Assembly (NCBI RefSeq): GCF_018613065.1
Contig: NZ_JAGGQW010000017.1
Span: 1-64,000, forward strand
Direction: 5' to 3'
Length of the DNA stretch: 64,000 nucleotides
Origin: Bacillus sp. ISL-7
GTDB lineage: Bacteria > Bacillota > Bacilli > Bacillales_B > DSM-18226
Shown here: positions 17,484 through 25,376 of the stretch, piece after piece
Position numbering within the stretch: the first letter of the stretch is position 1
Layout: every line of letters starts with the position of its first letter
Notes under the pieces: generated by a model
Databases searched by the model: none
What the model was told of the DNA's origin: nothing
What the model saw: only the letters and a program-made list of their open reading frames with translations
Made by a program: the position numbers and the translations under genes

Positions 17484-19079
17484 ATGGCTGTAAATTACAT
17501 GGACAATAACGGAATCATAGCTGGTATTTTGAATCATGCGGTTATTGTCCAGCCTACAAATTCAAACCTTCCTAACAGAAATCACTTTGTAGCAGGTGGT
17601 CCAGGATCCTCCAAAACACAAGGGTATGTGGTAACGAATGTGTTACACGAAAAAGAGTGTTCCTTAGTCGTTACAGATCCCAAAGGTGAGGTCTATGAAA
17701 TGACGTCTGAGGTTAAACGAAGGCAAGGCTATGAAGTACACGTGGTGAATTTTTCAGAAATGGAGTACTCAGATCGCTATAATCCTTTTGATTATGTTAG
17801 GGAGGAAATCCAAGCATCCACGGTAGCTAATGCGATTGTTGCTTCTAAAAATGACCCTAAACGAAAAGATTTTTGGTATAATGCTCAGTTTAGCTTGTTA
17901 AAAGCATTAATCCTGTATGCTGTTCACGAGTTGCCGCCTAATCAACGCAACATGAAAGGTGTTTTGGATTTTTTACAAGAGTTTGATCCAGAGGAAAGTA
18001 ATGATGGTGCCAGTGAATTAGATGAGCAATTTTTAAGACTAGATAAATCGCATCCAGCAAGAAGAGCATATGAGTTAGGATTTAAAAAGTCCCAAGAAAA
18101 AACTAGAGCAAACATTATCATTTCTTTGCTGACGACAATAGGAGACTTTACTTCCAGTTCAGTTTCACGTTTTACGAGTTTCTCAGATTTTTTCTTAGGG
18201 GATGTAGGAAAAAGGAAAATGACTTTATATGTCATTATTCCTGTAATGGATTCTACATGGGAAGGCCTAATCAATTTGTTTTTTAATCAAATGTTTCAGG
18301 AGTTGTATAAAGTAGGTGCCCAAAACAGGGCAAAACTCCCTCATCCTGTGGTTTTTATCTTAGACGAATTCCCGAATTTAGGGAAGTTTCCGGACTATGA
18401 AAGGTTCTTAGCAACCTGTCGTGGGTACGGAATTGGTGTTCTTACGATTGTTCAAAACATAACTCAATTGCAAGAAAAATATGGGCGGGAACAAGCTGAA
18501 TCCATTTTAGGTAACTGTGGAACAAAAATTTGCTTAGGAAATGTAAACGAAACAACCGCAAAATACTTTTCACAGTTAATGGGAAAAACAACCGCCAAAG
18601 TAGAAACGGGATCATCCACAGAATCAAAAGGGAAATCATCAAGTACTTCTTCTTCATCTAGTTACTCATATGCAGCACGGAACCTAATGAATGAAGATGA
18701 AATTCTAACCATGCATAAAGATGATTGCATTATTATCATTACTGGAAAACACCCAATAAAGGCGAAAAAGGCGTACCAATATCTCTTGTTTCCAAATATT
18801 ACAAACTCATTTTATGTTAGTCAATTAGACTATCAAAATAGCCCTTCACAAGAGGTGTTACACTGGTTTGAAGAGAAAAAAGAGGAATACGAAGAATACA
18901 TTGAATCGGATGAGTGGAAAGTAGCGTTACAAAAAGCGGAGATTGAATTGCATGAAAAACAAATAAAAAAAGCTGAGAAAGAGGCAGAAAAGCAAGAAGA
19001 GCTTGCCATGAGCTTTTTTTCTCAAATGAATTCAACTCCAAGCGTTAATCCATCAAAAGAGGGGAGCCCTTTAAATTGA
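17484..19079 (+). CDS. trsK: VirD4/TrsK-type coupling ATPase
   Basis: 531-aa type IV coupling protein that would bring the relaxosome to the channel. Walker A GGPGSSKTQ is near residue 38, followed by VVTDPKGEVYEMT. The Walker B FILDEFPNLGKFPDYERF lies near 290, followed by the sensor GVLTIVQNITQLQEKYG and the GNCGTKICLGN block shared by TraG/VirD4 proteins. It has no transmembrane helix of its own and depends on the preceding gene for membrane attachment. A Ser-rich stretch (about 375-393) and an acidic coiled-coil tail (about 450-515) complete it. It overlaps the following lipoprotein gene by 4 bp. Confidence 0.92.
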   Translation: MAVNYMDNNGIIAGILNHAVIVQPTNSNLPNRNHFVAGGPGSSKTQGYVVTNVLHEKECSLVVTDPKGEVYEMTSEVKRRQGYEVHVVNFSEMEYSDRYNPFDYVREEIQASTVANAIVASKNDPKRKDFWYNAQFSLLKALILYAVHELPPNQRNMKGVLDFLQEFDPEESNDGASELDEQFLRLDKSHPARRAYELGFKKSQEKTRANIIISLLTTIGDFTSSSVSRFTSFSDFFLGDVGKRKMTLYVIIPVMDSTWEGLINLFFNQMFQELYKVGAQNRAKLPHPVVFILDEFPNLGKFPDYERFLATCRGYGIGVLTIVQNITQLQEKYGREQAESILGNCGTKICLGNVNETTAKYFSQLMGKTTAKVETGSSTESKGKSSSTSSSSSYSYAARNLMNEDEILTMHKDDCIIIITGKHPIKAKKAYQYLLFPNITNSFYVSQLDYQNSPSQEVLHWFEEKKEEYEEYIESDEWKVALQKAEIELHEKQIKKAEKEAEKQEELAMSFFSQMNSTPSVNPSKEGSPLN

Positions 19080-19567
19080 AAAAAATAGCAATGCTTATAC
19101 TTGTATTAATGGTAAGTACATTTCTTGCAGCATGTAATGGCAGTGGAAATCAATTTGATCCAAAGATTGAACAAGAAAAAGCAACAAAGGTAATGAATAG
19201 CGTTTTAACTTCCTTTAATGATGAAGAAAAGTTAGCTGAAGCAAAAACACGTGATGAAGCAAATCAAATTGCATGGGAGAAAATTAAGGGGAAAAATGCT
19301 AAGGCAATCTCTAAGGATCTAAGCGAAAAAGGTCAAAAACTACTATTATATATATTAACTGTAAACAAAGCGGAAGACCTACCAAACGGTGAAACAAAAT
19401 CAAACTTATTATTTAGTCAAGGTGCGAAAGTAAAAAGTGTCAGTTTAAATGAAACTGAAAAAAAGTTCACTTTTGATATGGAACGTTACGAGATTGATCA
19501 TAAATTAATCACCCTAGAGAAGCAGGAAGGTGTTTGGAAAATTGTAAAAGTTGAAGACCCTAAATAA
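19076..19567 (+). CDS. Lipoprotein of conjugation operon
   Basis: 163-aa secreted lipoprotein. The signal peptide (1-18) ends in a lipobox LAAC with Cys near residue 20. The mature part is helical then beta-rich and ends EKQEGVWKIVKVEDPK, a pattern seen in NTF2-like or DUF4878-like lipoproteins. TTG start overlapping the trsK stop, with GAGGGGAG upstream. Lipoproteins at this place may act in surface exclusion or channel assembly; the exact function is unknown. Confidence 0.75.
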   Translation: MKKIAMLILVLMVSTFLAACNGSGNQFDPKIEQEKATKVMNSVLTSFNDEEKLAEAKTRDEANQIAWEKIKGKNAKAISKDLSEKGQKLLLYILTVNKAEDLPNGETKSNLLFSQGAKVKSVSLNETEKKFTFDMERYEIDHKLITLEKQEGVWKIVKVEDPK

Positions 19568-19580
19568 GAGGTGAGTAAAC

Positions 19581-20423
19581 TTGTTTAATTTTAAGGAGAA
19601 AATTGTTGAGGCTATTCAAGGGATGTTAGAAGACTTCATTGAATGGGCACTTCTAATGTGTAATGATTTGTTACTAAAACAAAATCCTGAAATTCAGTTC
19701 TTTACTACAGTCAATAATTTCTTGCTTGCCCTAACCTCAACAATAGCAGTAACCATTGTTTTATATAAGATCATCGAAGTCATGTCAAGGAACGCTGCAG
19801 GAGATGCCATTTCATACGGACCCGTTATTGTTAATACGTTAAAAAGTGCCTTGTTGATCCCTGCAATGCCCTTCATTCAGAAGATTTTGTTAGAACAGGT
19901 CGCCTATAACATGGGGAACTGGATGATTGGAGAAGGAAGTAAGGTTAGCAAGGAAAAAATCAATGATATGTTTGATCCAAATAACTTTGACACGCTCCAT
20001 TTTCAGGGTGCTGCACTCCTTATCTTACTAGCCGTATTTGCAGTAGCATTTATAGCATTCTTGTTCTCAGTTGCAGTATTCCATGCAGACATCATGTTCC
20101 TATATTTACTATCTCCCTTGGCTTGTGTATCAGTCATTGCTGATGATAATGAATACTTGGGTGTTTGGTGGCGCGAATTATTAAGTCAGATTGTAACAAT
20201 TATTGCGAAAATCTTCTTATTTGTTGTAGCACTAAGTATTTTAATCAATGAAAATATAACCTTTCTCAATTTTCTTTTACTTATGGGATGTTGTATTCTC
20301 CTTATTAAGAGTCCGTCGGTACTTCGTAATATGTGGTATTCATCGGGTTCTGGAAGAGGAATGATGGGGGCAATGGGAGGAACATCCAAGCTGGTAGCAA
20401 GAAGATTTCTATTAAAAAGATAA
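19581..20423 (+). CDS. VirB6/TrbL/TrsL-like polytopic membrane protein
   Basis: 280-aa protein with about six transmembrane segments (LLALTSTIAVTIVLY, ILLAVFAVAFIAFLFSVAVF, IMFLYLLSPLACVSVIA, IVTIIAKIFLFVVALSIL, FLNFLLLMGCCILLI). It ends in a Gly/Met-rich cytoplasmic tail (GRGMMGAMGGTSKLVARRFLLKR). The central segment with a WWRELLSQIV helix is typical of TrbL/VirB6, the inner-membrane channel component. TTG start 13 bp after the lipoprotein gene; last gene of the operon. A degenerate copy of its last codons survives at 23682-23735. Confidence 0.82.
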   Translation: MFNFKEKIVEAIQGMLEDFIEWALLMCNDLLLKQNPEIQFFTTVNNFLLALTSTIAVTIVLYKIIEVMSRNAAGDAISYGPVIVNTLKSALLIPAMPFIQKILLEQVAYNMGNWMIGEGSKVSKEKINDMFDPNNFDTLHFQGAALLILLAVFAVAFIAFLFSVAVFHADIMFLYLLSPLACVSVIADDNEYLGVWWRELLSQIVTIIAKIFLFVVALSILINENITFLNFLLLMGCCILLIKSPSVLRNMWYSSGSGRGMMGAMGGTSKLVARRFLLKR

Positions 20424-20446
20424 ACGAAGGTGACTCCGAATCCAAC

Positions 20447-20472
20447 AAACGGGTGCTGGTTTAGCTCAACAA
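20447..20472 (+). repeat. AACGGGTGCT...TTAG..AACAAG motif, copy 2
   Basis: AACGGGTGCT-GG-TTTAGCTCAACAAG lies between the trsL-like stop and its terminator and pairs with the copy at 7961-7983. The two copies bracket the conjugation module. Confidence 0.55.
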
Positions 20473-20479
20473 GCAGTAT

Positions 20480-20508
20480 AAAAGGATCTTCCACTGGAAG
20501 ATCCTTTT
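20480..20508. terminator. Bidirectional terminator
   Basis: AAAAGGATCTTCC-act-GGAAGATCCTTTT, a perfect 13-bp stem. It closes the conjugation operon on the plus strand and the IDEAL-domain gene on the minus strand. Confidence 0.85.
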
Positions 20509-20530
20509 GAGAGGATTACATAAAACAATT

Positions 20531-20725
20531 TTAAGAAACTTTCTTTAATTCCTCTGTTAATCGTAGGAATTCTGCTTTATTTTTGTCTCGTAAGGACAGG
20601 TCGATTTTCTTTTGAATTTTCTCTTTTCGGAAATCACGTAGGGATTTGTCTAACACCATTTCAGCAATTAGAGAATCCATGACATTTACTTCAGGTTGTG
20701 ATGAATTAAGCAAATTCTTTTCCAT
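20531..20725 (-). CDS. IDEAL-domain small protein
   Basis: 64-aa protein. The segment SLIAEMVLDKSLRDFRKEKIQKKIDLSLRDKNKAEFLRLTEELKKV fits the IDEAL domain (consensus around I-D-x-A-L-x-x-x-D-x-x-x-F-x-x-L-x-x-E-L) found in small Bacillaceae proteins and in YpiB/ComK-related proteins. AAGGAG is placed 9 nt before the ATG and a consensus promoter lies upstream. It is a monocistronic gene convergent with the conjugation operon. The function is unknown; the domain is thought to mediate protein contacts. Confidence 0.78.
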   Translation of the reverse strand: MEKNLLNSSQPEVNVMDSLIAEMVLDKSLRDFRKEKIQKKIDLSLRDKNKAEFLRLTEELKKVS

Positions 20726-20753
20726 AAGAAATCAACTCCTTGACCTTTTTTCT

Positions 20754-20782
20754 ATTATACTAACTATTTTCGGACTATTCAA
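20754..20782 (-). promoter_or_regulatory. Sigma-A promoter of IDEAL-domain gene
   Basis: On the minus strand: -35 TTGAAT, 17-bp spacer, -10 TATAAT, ending about 30 bp before the ATG. Confidence 0.75.
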
Positions 20783-21121
20783 ACATTTAAAATTGGTAAT
20801 TTGAGAGAGCAATAAAATGATACATACCTTATCTACATATTTTGGTTACGAATCAAATCATGAGTATGGTGGAACTATTTGCACTCCATTTGTACGGTTG
20901 GGCCATGGCTGGTGCATTATAGCCTAAATATCTTTTCAGCTATGTGAGTTCCTAAAAGAAACCAATAGTTTGTACAATGATAGATAGTAATACCGGTGCC
21001 TACACCTAGTAACAAAAAGAGAGAATTGTGTCCATGGCGTAGGAAAAATGAGACAACGTTAACATAGTTATGGAGGACGTCCTAAAGGAGAAAGAGAGAC
21101 GCTAGAAGAAATCAGTCGAAC

Positions 21122-21360
21122 CTTTGGGCAGTGGTTGGTCTCGTTCGTGGTAGAGCTAAAGCAGTACTTGTTTGCAATCCTACACAAGTGGCAGAGAAGA
21201 TGAAGGAATATTCGGCCTTGGTATCGATACATTTGTGCTATCTGGATATCCTCATTTAGAGGAAACATATCAATTCGCTGAGTTAGTATTTCCTTTTTTT
21301 CCGCTGAACAAAAGAGACACCATCAACATAACTCAACAAAACAATCAGCTAATTGGATAA
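21122..21360 (+). pseudogene. ssuD: Alkanesulfonate monooxygenase (ssuD) C-terminal remnant
   Basis: The sequence reads [31 protein letters not shown] and then, after a frameshift, [31 protein letters not shown]. This is the characteristic C-terminus of the FMN-dependent alkanesulfonate monooxygenase SsuD. The N-terminal ~280 residues are absent; upstream bases (20820-21100) hold no matching frame that I can recognise. It is a fragment, not a gene. Confidence 0.75.
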
Positions 21361-21688
21361 ATCATTGCAAATTAGTATATTCCGTAAACAGTCGATAGGA
21401 TGGGATTTGTTAATCTCTTAAATATTTTAATAATATAAATAACATATATGACAACACATAAGTTATATTATCTTAGGTTGTATTCGTAAAATGTATGTTA
21501 TATCTTTATTTAAGTTAACTATGTCATAGTTATATATTGTGTTGAAGTAAAGCCTGGCGAGTATGAGCGGATTGAGATCGTAGATGTTTTCAGAGTTGCT
21601 GTCGTAGAGTAATATATTACGAGGTGAGTACATGTGGAAGGGTTGTTTATAGTGACAATCTCTTCGGAGGTTATTTAATGATAAGCGG
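21361..21688. other. Intergenic, no feature seen
   Basis: AT-rich sequence without credible genes on either strand between the ssuD remnant and the first rpoA-flanking repeat. Confidence 0.4.
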
Positions 21689-21940
21689 CCGAGTAATTTA
21701 CTTACTAAAATACAATGGACCCCCGTTTTTGGGAGTCCAAAGCATGTAGTAATTTTCCTTGGGGTCAAGGAATTAACGCCTTTTTATTTTGCTTCTTTTA
21801 TTACTGGTGAAAAAGGGAAATATGACTAAATTACACCAAACCTTTTATCTAAATGCCTTTTAAAATAACTGGTTGAAGTACAAATTTTTTGTTCTATATT
21901 ATGTCAGATGCGTGAAAGTTTCTTGGGTTAATGCCCAAAA
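21689..21940 (+). repeat. rpoA-flanking direct repeat, copy A
   Basis: About 250 bp, matched with copy B (23944-24225) over its whole length at roughly 80 percent by eye. Shared stretches include TTACTAAAATACA, the inverted repeat TGGAC(T/C)CCC...GGGAGTCCA, CAGCATGTAGTAAT (AAGCATGTAGTAAT in copy A), TAACGCCTTTTTATTTT, GACTAAATTACACCA, ATGCCTTTTAAAATAACTGG and GTGAAAGTTTCTTGGGTTAATGCC. No coding frame is preserved between the copies. Confidence 0.8.
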
Positions 21941-22056
21941 TGTTTAATTAATTGTCTTCGTTTTTTTACAATATTCATACAGGTGTTTCGGAAAGGGCTG
22001 AAATCAGTCCACTTAAACATCAATCTAATTTCTATATATTATTGTAAGAATGGATT

Positions 22057-23004
22057 TTAATCATCTTTGCCTACGATAATACCCAAACTTTCTAATTTAT
22101 CTAAGATCTCTTTTAAAGATTTTTGTCCCAAGTTACGTAATTTTCTTATATCTTCTTCGGATTTATTAGCTAAGTCTTGAATAGTATTAATCCCACTGCG
22201 TTTTAGACTGTTGAAAGAACGAACAGAAAAGTCTAAATCCTCAATAGTCAGTTTAAGTATTTCTTTTTCATTTGAAACTTCTTCTTGTTCTTCCATAATT
22301 GGGATATCTTGTGATTCAGGATTAAGTCCTACTAAAATAGAAAGATGTTCATTAAACATTTTTGCACTTTCACAAATGGCTTCGCTGGGCCCTAAACTCC
22401 CATCTGTCCAAAGTTCAAAATATAACCTTTCAAAACTATCCAATTGACCTACACGAGTGTTCTCAACTATATAACTGGCGCGTGAAACCGGTGTATAGAT
22501 TGAATCTATTGGTATGACTCCTACTTGAAGGCCACCACGTTTGTTTTGCTCTGCAGGAACATAACCACGTCCACGTTTTGCAGTTAGGCGCATTCTAAAA
22601 TGTACATCTTCTTTAAGGGTAGCAAGATGTAAGTCGGGATTTAAGATCTCTACATCACTATCATGAGAAATATCAGCAGCTGATATTGTACCGGTTCTAT
22701 GTACATCGATCATCAATTCTTTCTCATCGTCAGAGAGAATAATCATAGATAATTTTTTTATGTTCAAAATGATAGTTGTTACATCTTCTTCTATCCCATC
22801 AATAGTTGAAAATTCATTCTGCACCCCATCTATTTGTATGGTAGTGACAGCGGCACCGGGGAGTGAAGATAAAAGGATGCGACGTAATGAGTTGCCAAGT
22901 GTCGTTCCAAATCCTCGCATGAGGGGTTCAACGACAAACTTTCCATACTTGGCATCCTCGCTAATCATAACCTTTTCAATTCTTGGCACTTCAATTTTTA
23001 ACAT
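22057..23004 (-). CDS. rpoA: Stand-alone RNA polymerase alpha subunit
   Basis: 315-aa full-length RNA polymerase alpha subunit, the usual size for Bacillus RpoA (314). The N-terminal assembly domain (about 1-230) keeps [52 protein letters not shown] and the [13 protein letters not shown] region. A linker rich in Glu leads to the C-terminal domain (about 248-312) with [19 protein letters not shown] and [11 protein letters not shown]. The DNA-contacting positions equal to E. coli R265, N268, G296, K298 and S299 are kept, while the C269 position is Ser. It is visibly more diverged from B. subtilis RpoA than housekeeping alphas are (for example [24 protein letters not shown]). It is not in a ribosomal-protein operon; it stands alone between two direct repeats in mobile DNA. 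AAAAGGAG lies 12 nt before the ATG. It is probably an accessory alpha that could assemble into the host polymerase. Confidence 0.93.
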   Translation of the reverse strand: MLKIEVPRIEKVMISEDAKYGKFVVEPLMRGFGTTLGNSLRRILLSSLPGAAVTTIQIDGVQNEFSTIDGIEEDVTTIILNIKKLSMIILSDDEKELMIDVHRTGTISAADISHDSDVEILNPDLHLATLKEDVHFRMRLTAKRGRGYVPAEQNKRGGLQVGVIPIDSIYTPVSRASYIVENTRVGQLDSFERLYFELWTDGSLGPSEAICESAKMFNEHLSILVGLNPESQDIPIMEEQEEVSNEKEILKLTIEDLDFSVRSFNSLKRSGINTIQDLANKSEEDIRKLRNLGQKSLKEILDKLESLGIIVGKDD

Positions 23005-23681
23005 CCGAATTATACACTCCTTTTAATCATAAACACCAAAAAACAACCTATTATATTTAGTTAATATACTCCAAGTACTATGATGAATGCTAATTTTACG
23101 AGTAAAAAATGTATTTAACGATTGTTTTTCCTGTTCATCTGCAGGGAAGTTAGAGAGAGATCGTGAGTTAAGAGTGGATGTGATGGTCGCTCTTCTTTTT
23201 ATCCCTCAAATACTACTCTTTGAAGTCAAGTTATCGGAAAAGCAAGTAAAAATAGTTAGATAGGGGATGAATGAGGAGTGACAAAAATTATCGCTCTTTT
23301 TTAATTCTATAACACTCTGGACATTTGTAATGAACGAACATTGGTTGTTATAAACATCGGTCCTGACCTAGTACTCGTACATGTTTTCCGATTCCTAAAA
23401 TTAAACAATTATTTAAAATATAATTCAACATATATGTCAATTTTAACTTATAAAAAATAATATAAGTTGTCTTTTATTTCATTGATAATAATATATGATT
23501 TTTTGAAAAACGTTTTCTTTTAGTAACAGGATATGCGATATGCACTTTTACTGGGAAAGAAGTCCTTTGAAAAGGGTCTCTTTACCTTTTATTTATTTAA
23601 AATGTAACACTGGTTTGTTACCAAATCATTTTTCATCATGACGTTTCATAGAGCGTAAGTCATTCACCGTAGTATGACAGA
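23005..23681. other. Upstream region of rpoA and non-coding DNA
   Basis: A TATAAT box reads toward rpoA about 45 bp before its ATG, without a good -35 partner. A terminator-like GAGTGA-caaaaatta-TCGCTC-T6 reads on the plus strand near 23270-23300. The rest shows no gene. Confidence 0.4.
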
Positions 23682-23735
23682 GTAACTTTAGGTGCTATGG
23701 GAGGCAGCAAACTAGTAACTCGAAGATTTTTATAA
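23682..23735 (+). pseudogene. Ghost of the VirB6/TrsL-like C-terminus
   Basis: VTLGAMGGSKLVTRRFL followed by stop matches the end of the trsL-like protein at 19581-20423 (MGAMGGTSKLVARRFLLKR). The upstream codons are unrecognisable. It shows that a second copy of the end of the conjugation operon once lay here. Confidence 0.7.
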
Positions 23736-23840
23736 AAAGTTACATAAAGAGTACATTTTCAATTTGTGTACAAGACATTAAAGATATTAGTGATATATAA
23801 GAACCATCAGTTTTGTTCAAATTATTCAATGAACCCAAAG

Positions 23841-23876
23841 AAAAAGGCCATTCGTTTTAGAAGCAAATGGCTTTTT
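23841..23876 (+). terminator. Intrinsic terminator
   Basis: AAAAAGGCCATT / AATGGCTTTTT stem with T run, downstream of the trsL ghost. It is probably the old terminator of the duplicated operon end. Confidence 0.65.
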
Positions 23877-23943
23877 AAATAAAAATTGTATATTCCTTGA
23901 TTTTGTGCCAATCGCTTTGGGAGGTATATTTTTGGAGAAGAGG

Positions 23944-24225
23944 CCCAAACAATTTATTTACTAAAATACATTGGACTCCCGTTATTGGGAGTCCACAGCA
24001 TGTAGTAATCTTATTTGGAGAGCAAGAAAATAACGCCTTTTTATTTTAGCTTCTTTTATTGCTGCTAAAAAGAGGGAGTAGGACTAAATTACACCACACC
24101 TATTATCTAAACTGACTTAATAAAAGCAGTTTATAAATGCCTTTTAAAATAACTGGTCGAAGTACAAATTTTTTGTTTGATTTATATTATGTCGAAGGTG
24201 TGAAAGTTTCTTGGGTTAATGCCTC
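23944..24225 (+). repeat. rpoA-flanking direct repeat, copy B
   Basis: Partner of copy A (21689-21940), same orientation. It has an extra ~25-bp segment near 24110 (GACTTAATAAAAGCAG). The hairpin TGGACTCCC-gttatt-GGGAGTCCA at 23971-23994 is perfect here. Located about 200 bp beyond the trsL ghost. Confidence 0.8.
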
Positions 24226-25083
24226 AGAAATAGAAATGTTTGGCTGGCGGCCTTACGGCTAATAAAACAACGACTTCTGGGCCAAGCCTCTCAATCAATT
24301 TGTAGATTATAACAATATTTATATAGGCTAGGTGAATTATTCGGAGATTACCATTCAGCATAATGGTCATTGTTGAATGATAAATTAGGCACGCCACTCG
24401 AAAGATGATTGATCTTAATCCTTCCGTTTAAGATTCCTTGACTTTTTCCGAGGCATTTGGTTCCGAAAAAATGCATTCATTTTCAAATATGCTTCTATCT
24501 TCCTCTGTTCACATATTTGCTGTTAGAGCCGTTACGGTGAACCGTACCATAAGTAAATATATGTTTCTGGTCGATTCTATTGGTTAGTTAGATTTGAGTA
24601 TTTGTTTCCACACTCTACACATGTGGAATGTGTTTCGTAGCTAGTTTTAAAATAGTCTGTAACGCTATTCACACTATATGTGATGCTGCACTAATAGTTT
24701 TAAAAGAAGCAGGAGCCTGTTTTGGCTCCTGCATATATTATTGGAGATGAAAAGTGGATTTCGGGGTCAGACCCCCACTAAGCTAAAGTTTAACGCGTTA
24801 AAATGCGATGGAGAGGTGAAGGACCTTTCTATCTTATTGTGTTTATAAAGGTTATTAGATGAGGAAAACTTTCCAATTTCGGTGACAGACCCTTACTCAG
24901 CTAAAGTTTAATGCGTTAAAGTGTGATAGAGAGGAGAAGGACCTTTCTGTCTTATTGTGTTTATAAAGGTTAATAGATTAAGAGAACAATCCTGCTAGGA
25001 TCCTAAACAAATAGAAGTTTTTTCCGAAAAAATAAAGATGGATGGTATACTGACAAACTTTTACAAACATAGGGGGATTTTCC
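24226..25083. other. Intergenic with hairpin and tandem duplication
   Basis: No gene seen. A perfect hairpin GCAGGAGCC/GGCTCCTGC lies at 24709-24732 without a T tail. A tandem 118-bp duplication covers 24759-24994. Confidence 0.5.
24759..24994. repeat. Tandem 118-bp repeat, two copies
   Basis: Copy 1 (24759-24876) and copy 2 (24877-24994) share AGCTAAAGTTTAA-GCGTTAAA, AGGACCTTTCT-TCTTATTG and TGTTTATAAAGGTTA with scattered substitutions. Both start with a GGTCAGACCC-like segment. Non-coding. Confidence 0.8.
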
Positions 25084-25182
25084 GTGGGTAGATGGAACAA
25101 ATGGATGGGGGCATTGACCCTACTGTTTATGTTAACTTCATGCTCTCATTCTTCGCAGAAAGTAGACCTCATTTTGGAATGA
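25084..25182 (+). pseudogene. Truncated lipoprotein
   Basis: 32-codon frame from GTG, MGRWNKWMGALTLLFMLTSC and on to a stop soon after the lipobox LTSC. AGGGGGA precedes the start. A real lipoprotein signal peptide without a mature domain, so a truncated gene. The identity of the original is unknown. Confidence 0.6.
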
Positions 25183-25332
25183 TAAAGGAGATTTTATTTG
25201 AAATTGACATCAAGTAGAATACATTTTAAAGGGGGAAGTAGGATAACGAAGGATACTAATGCTTGTATAGAGTAGTCGGGTCCTATGAGGCCGATGTTGT
25301 AAATAGGAAAGAAGACATCGTACTATATATTG

Positions 25333-25365
25333 AAAAAAAACTGGCCCCAATAAATGTGAGCCAGT
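25333..25365 (-). terminator. Terminator of GH43 gene
   Basis: On the minus strand ACTGGC...GCCAGT followed by a run of eight T's, starting 12 bp after the GH43 stop codon. Confidence 0.85.
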
Positions 25366-25376
25366 CGTCAACCTAA

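Noticed and set aside
20820..21060. Upstream part of ssuD or a transporter gene on either strand
   Set aside because: Short frames (minus-strand LLLGVGTGITIYHCTNYWFLLG) look hydrophobic but have no start, ribosome site or recognisable motif.
23041..23110. Full sigma-A promoter for rpoA
   Set aside because: A TATAAT is present but no -35 box at 16-18 bp is convincing, so only the -10 element is mentioned.
24759..24994. Possible CRISPR-like repeat
   Set aside because: Only two long tandem units (118 bp) with substitutions throughout and no short repeat-spacer alternation.
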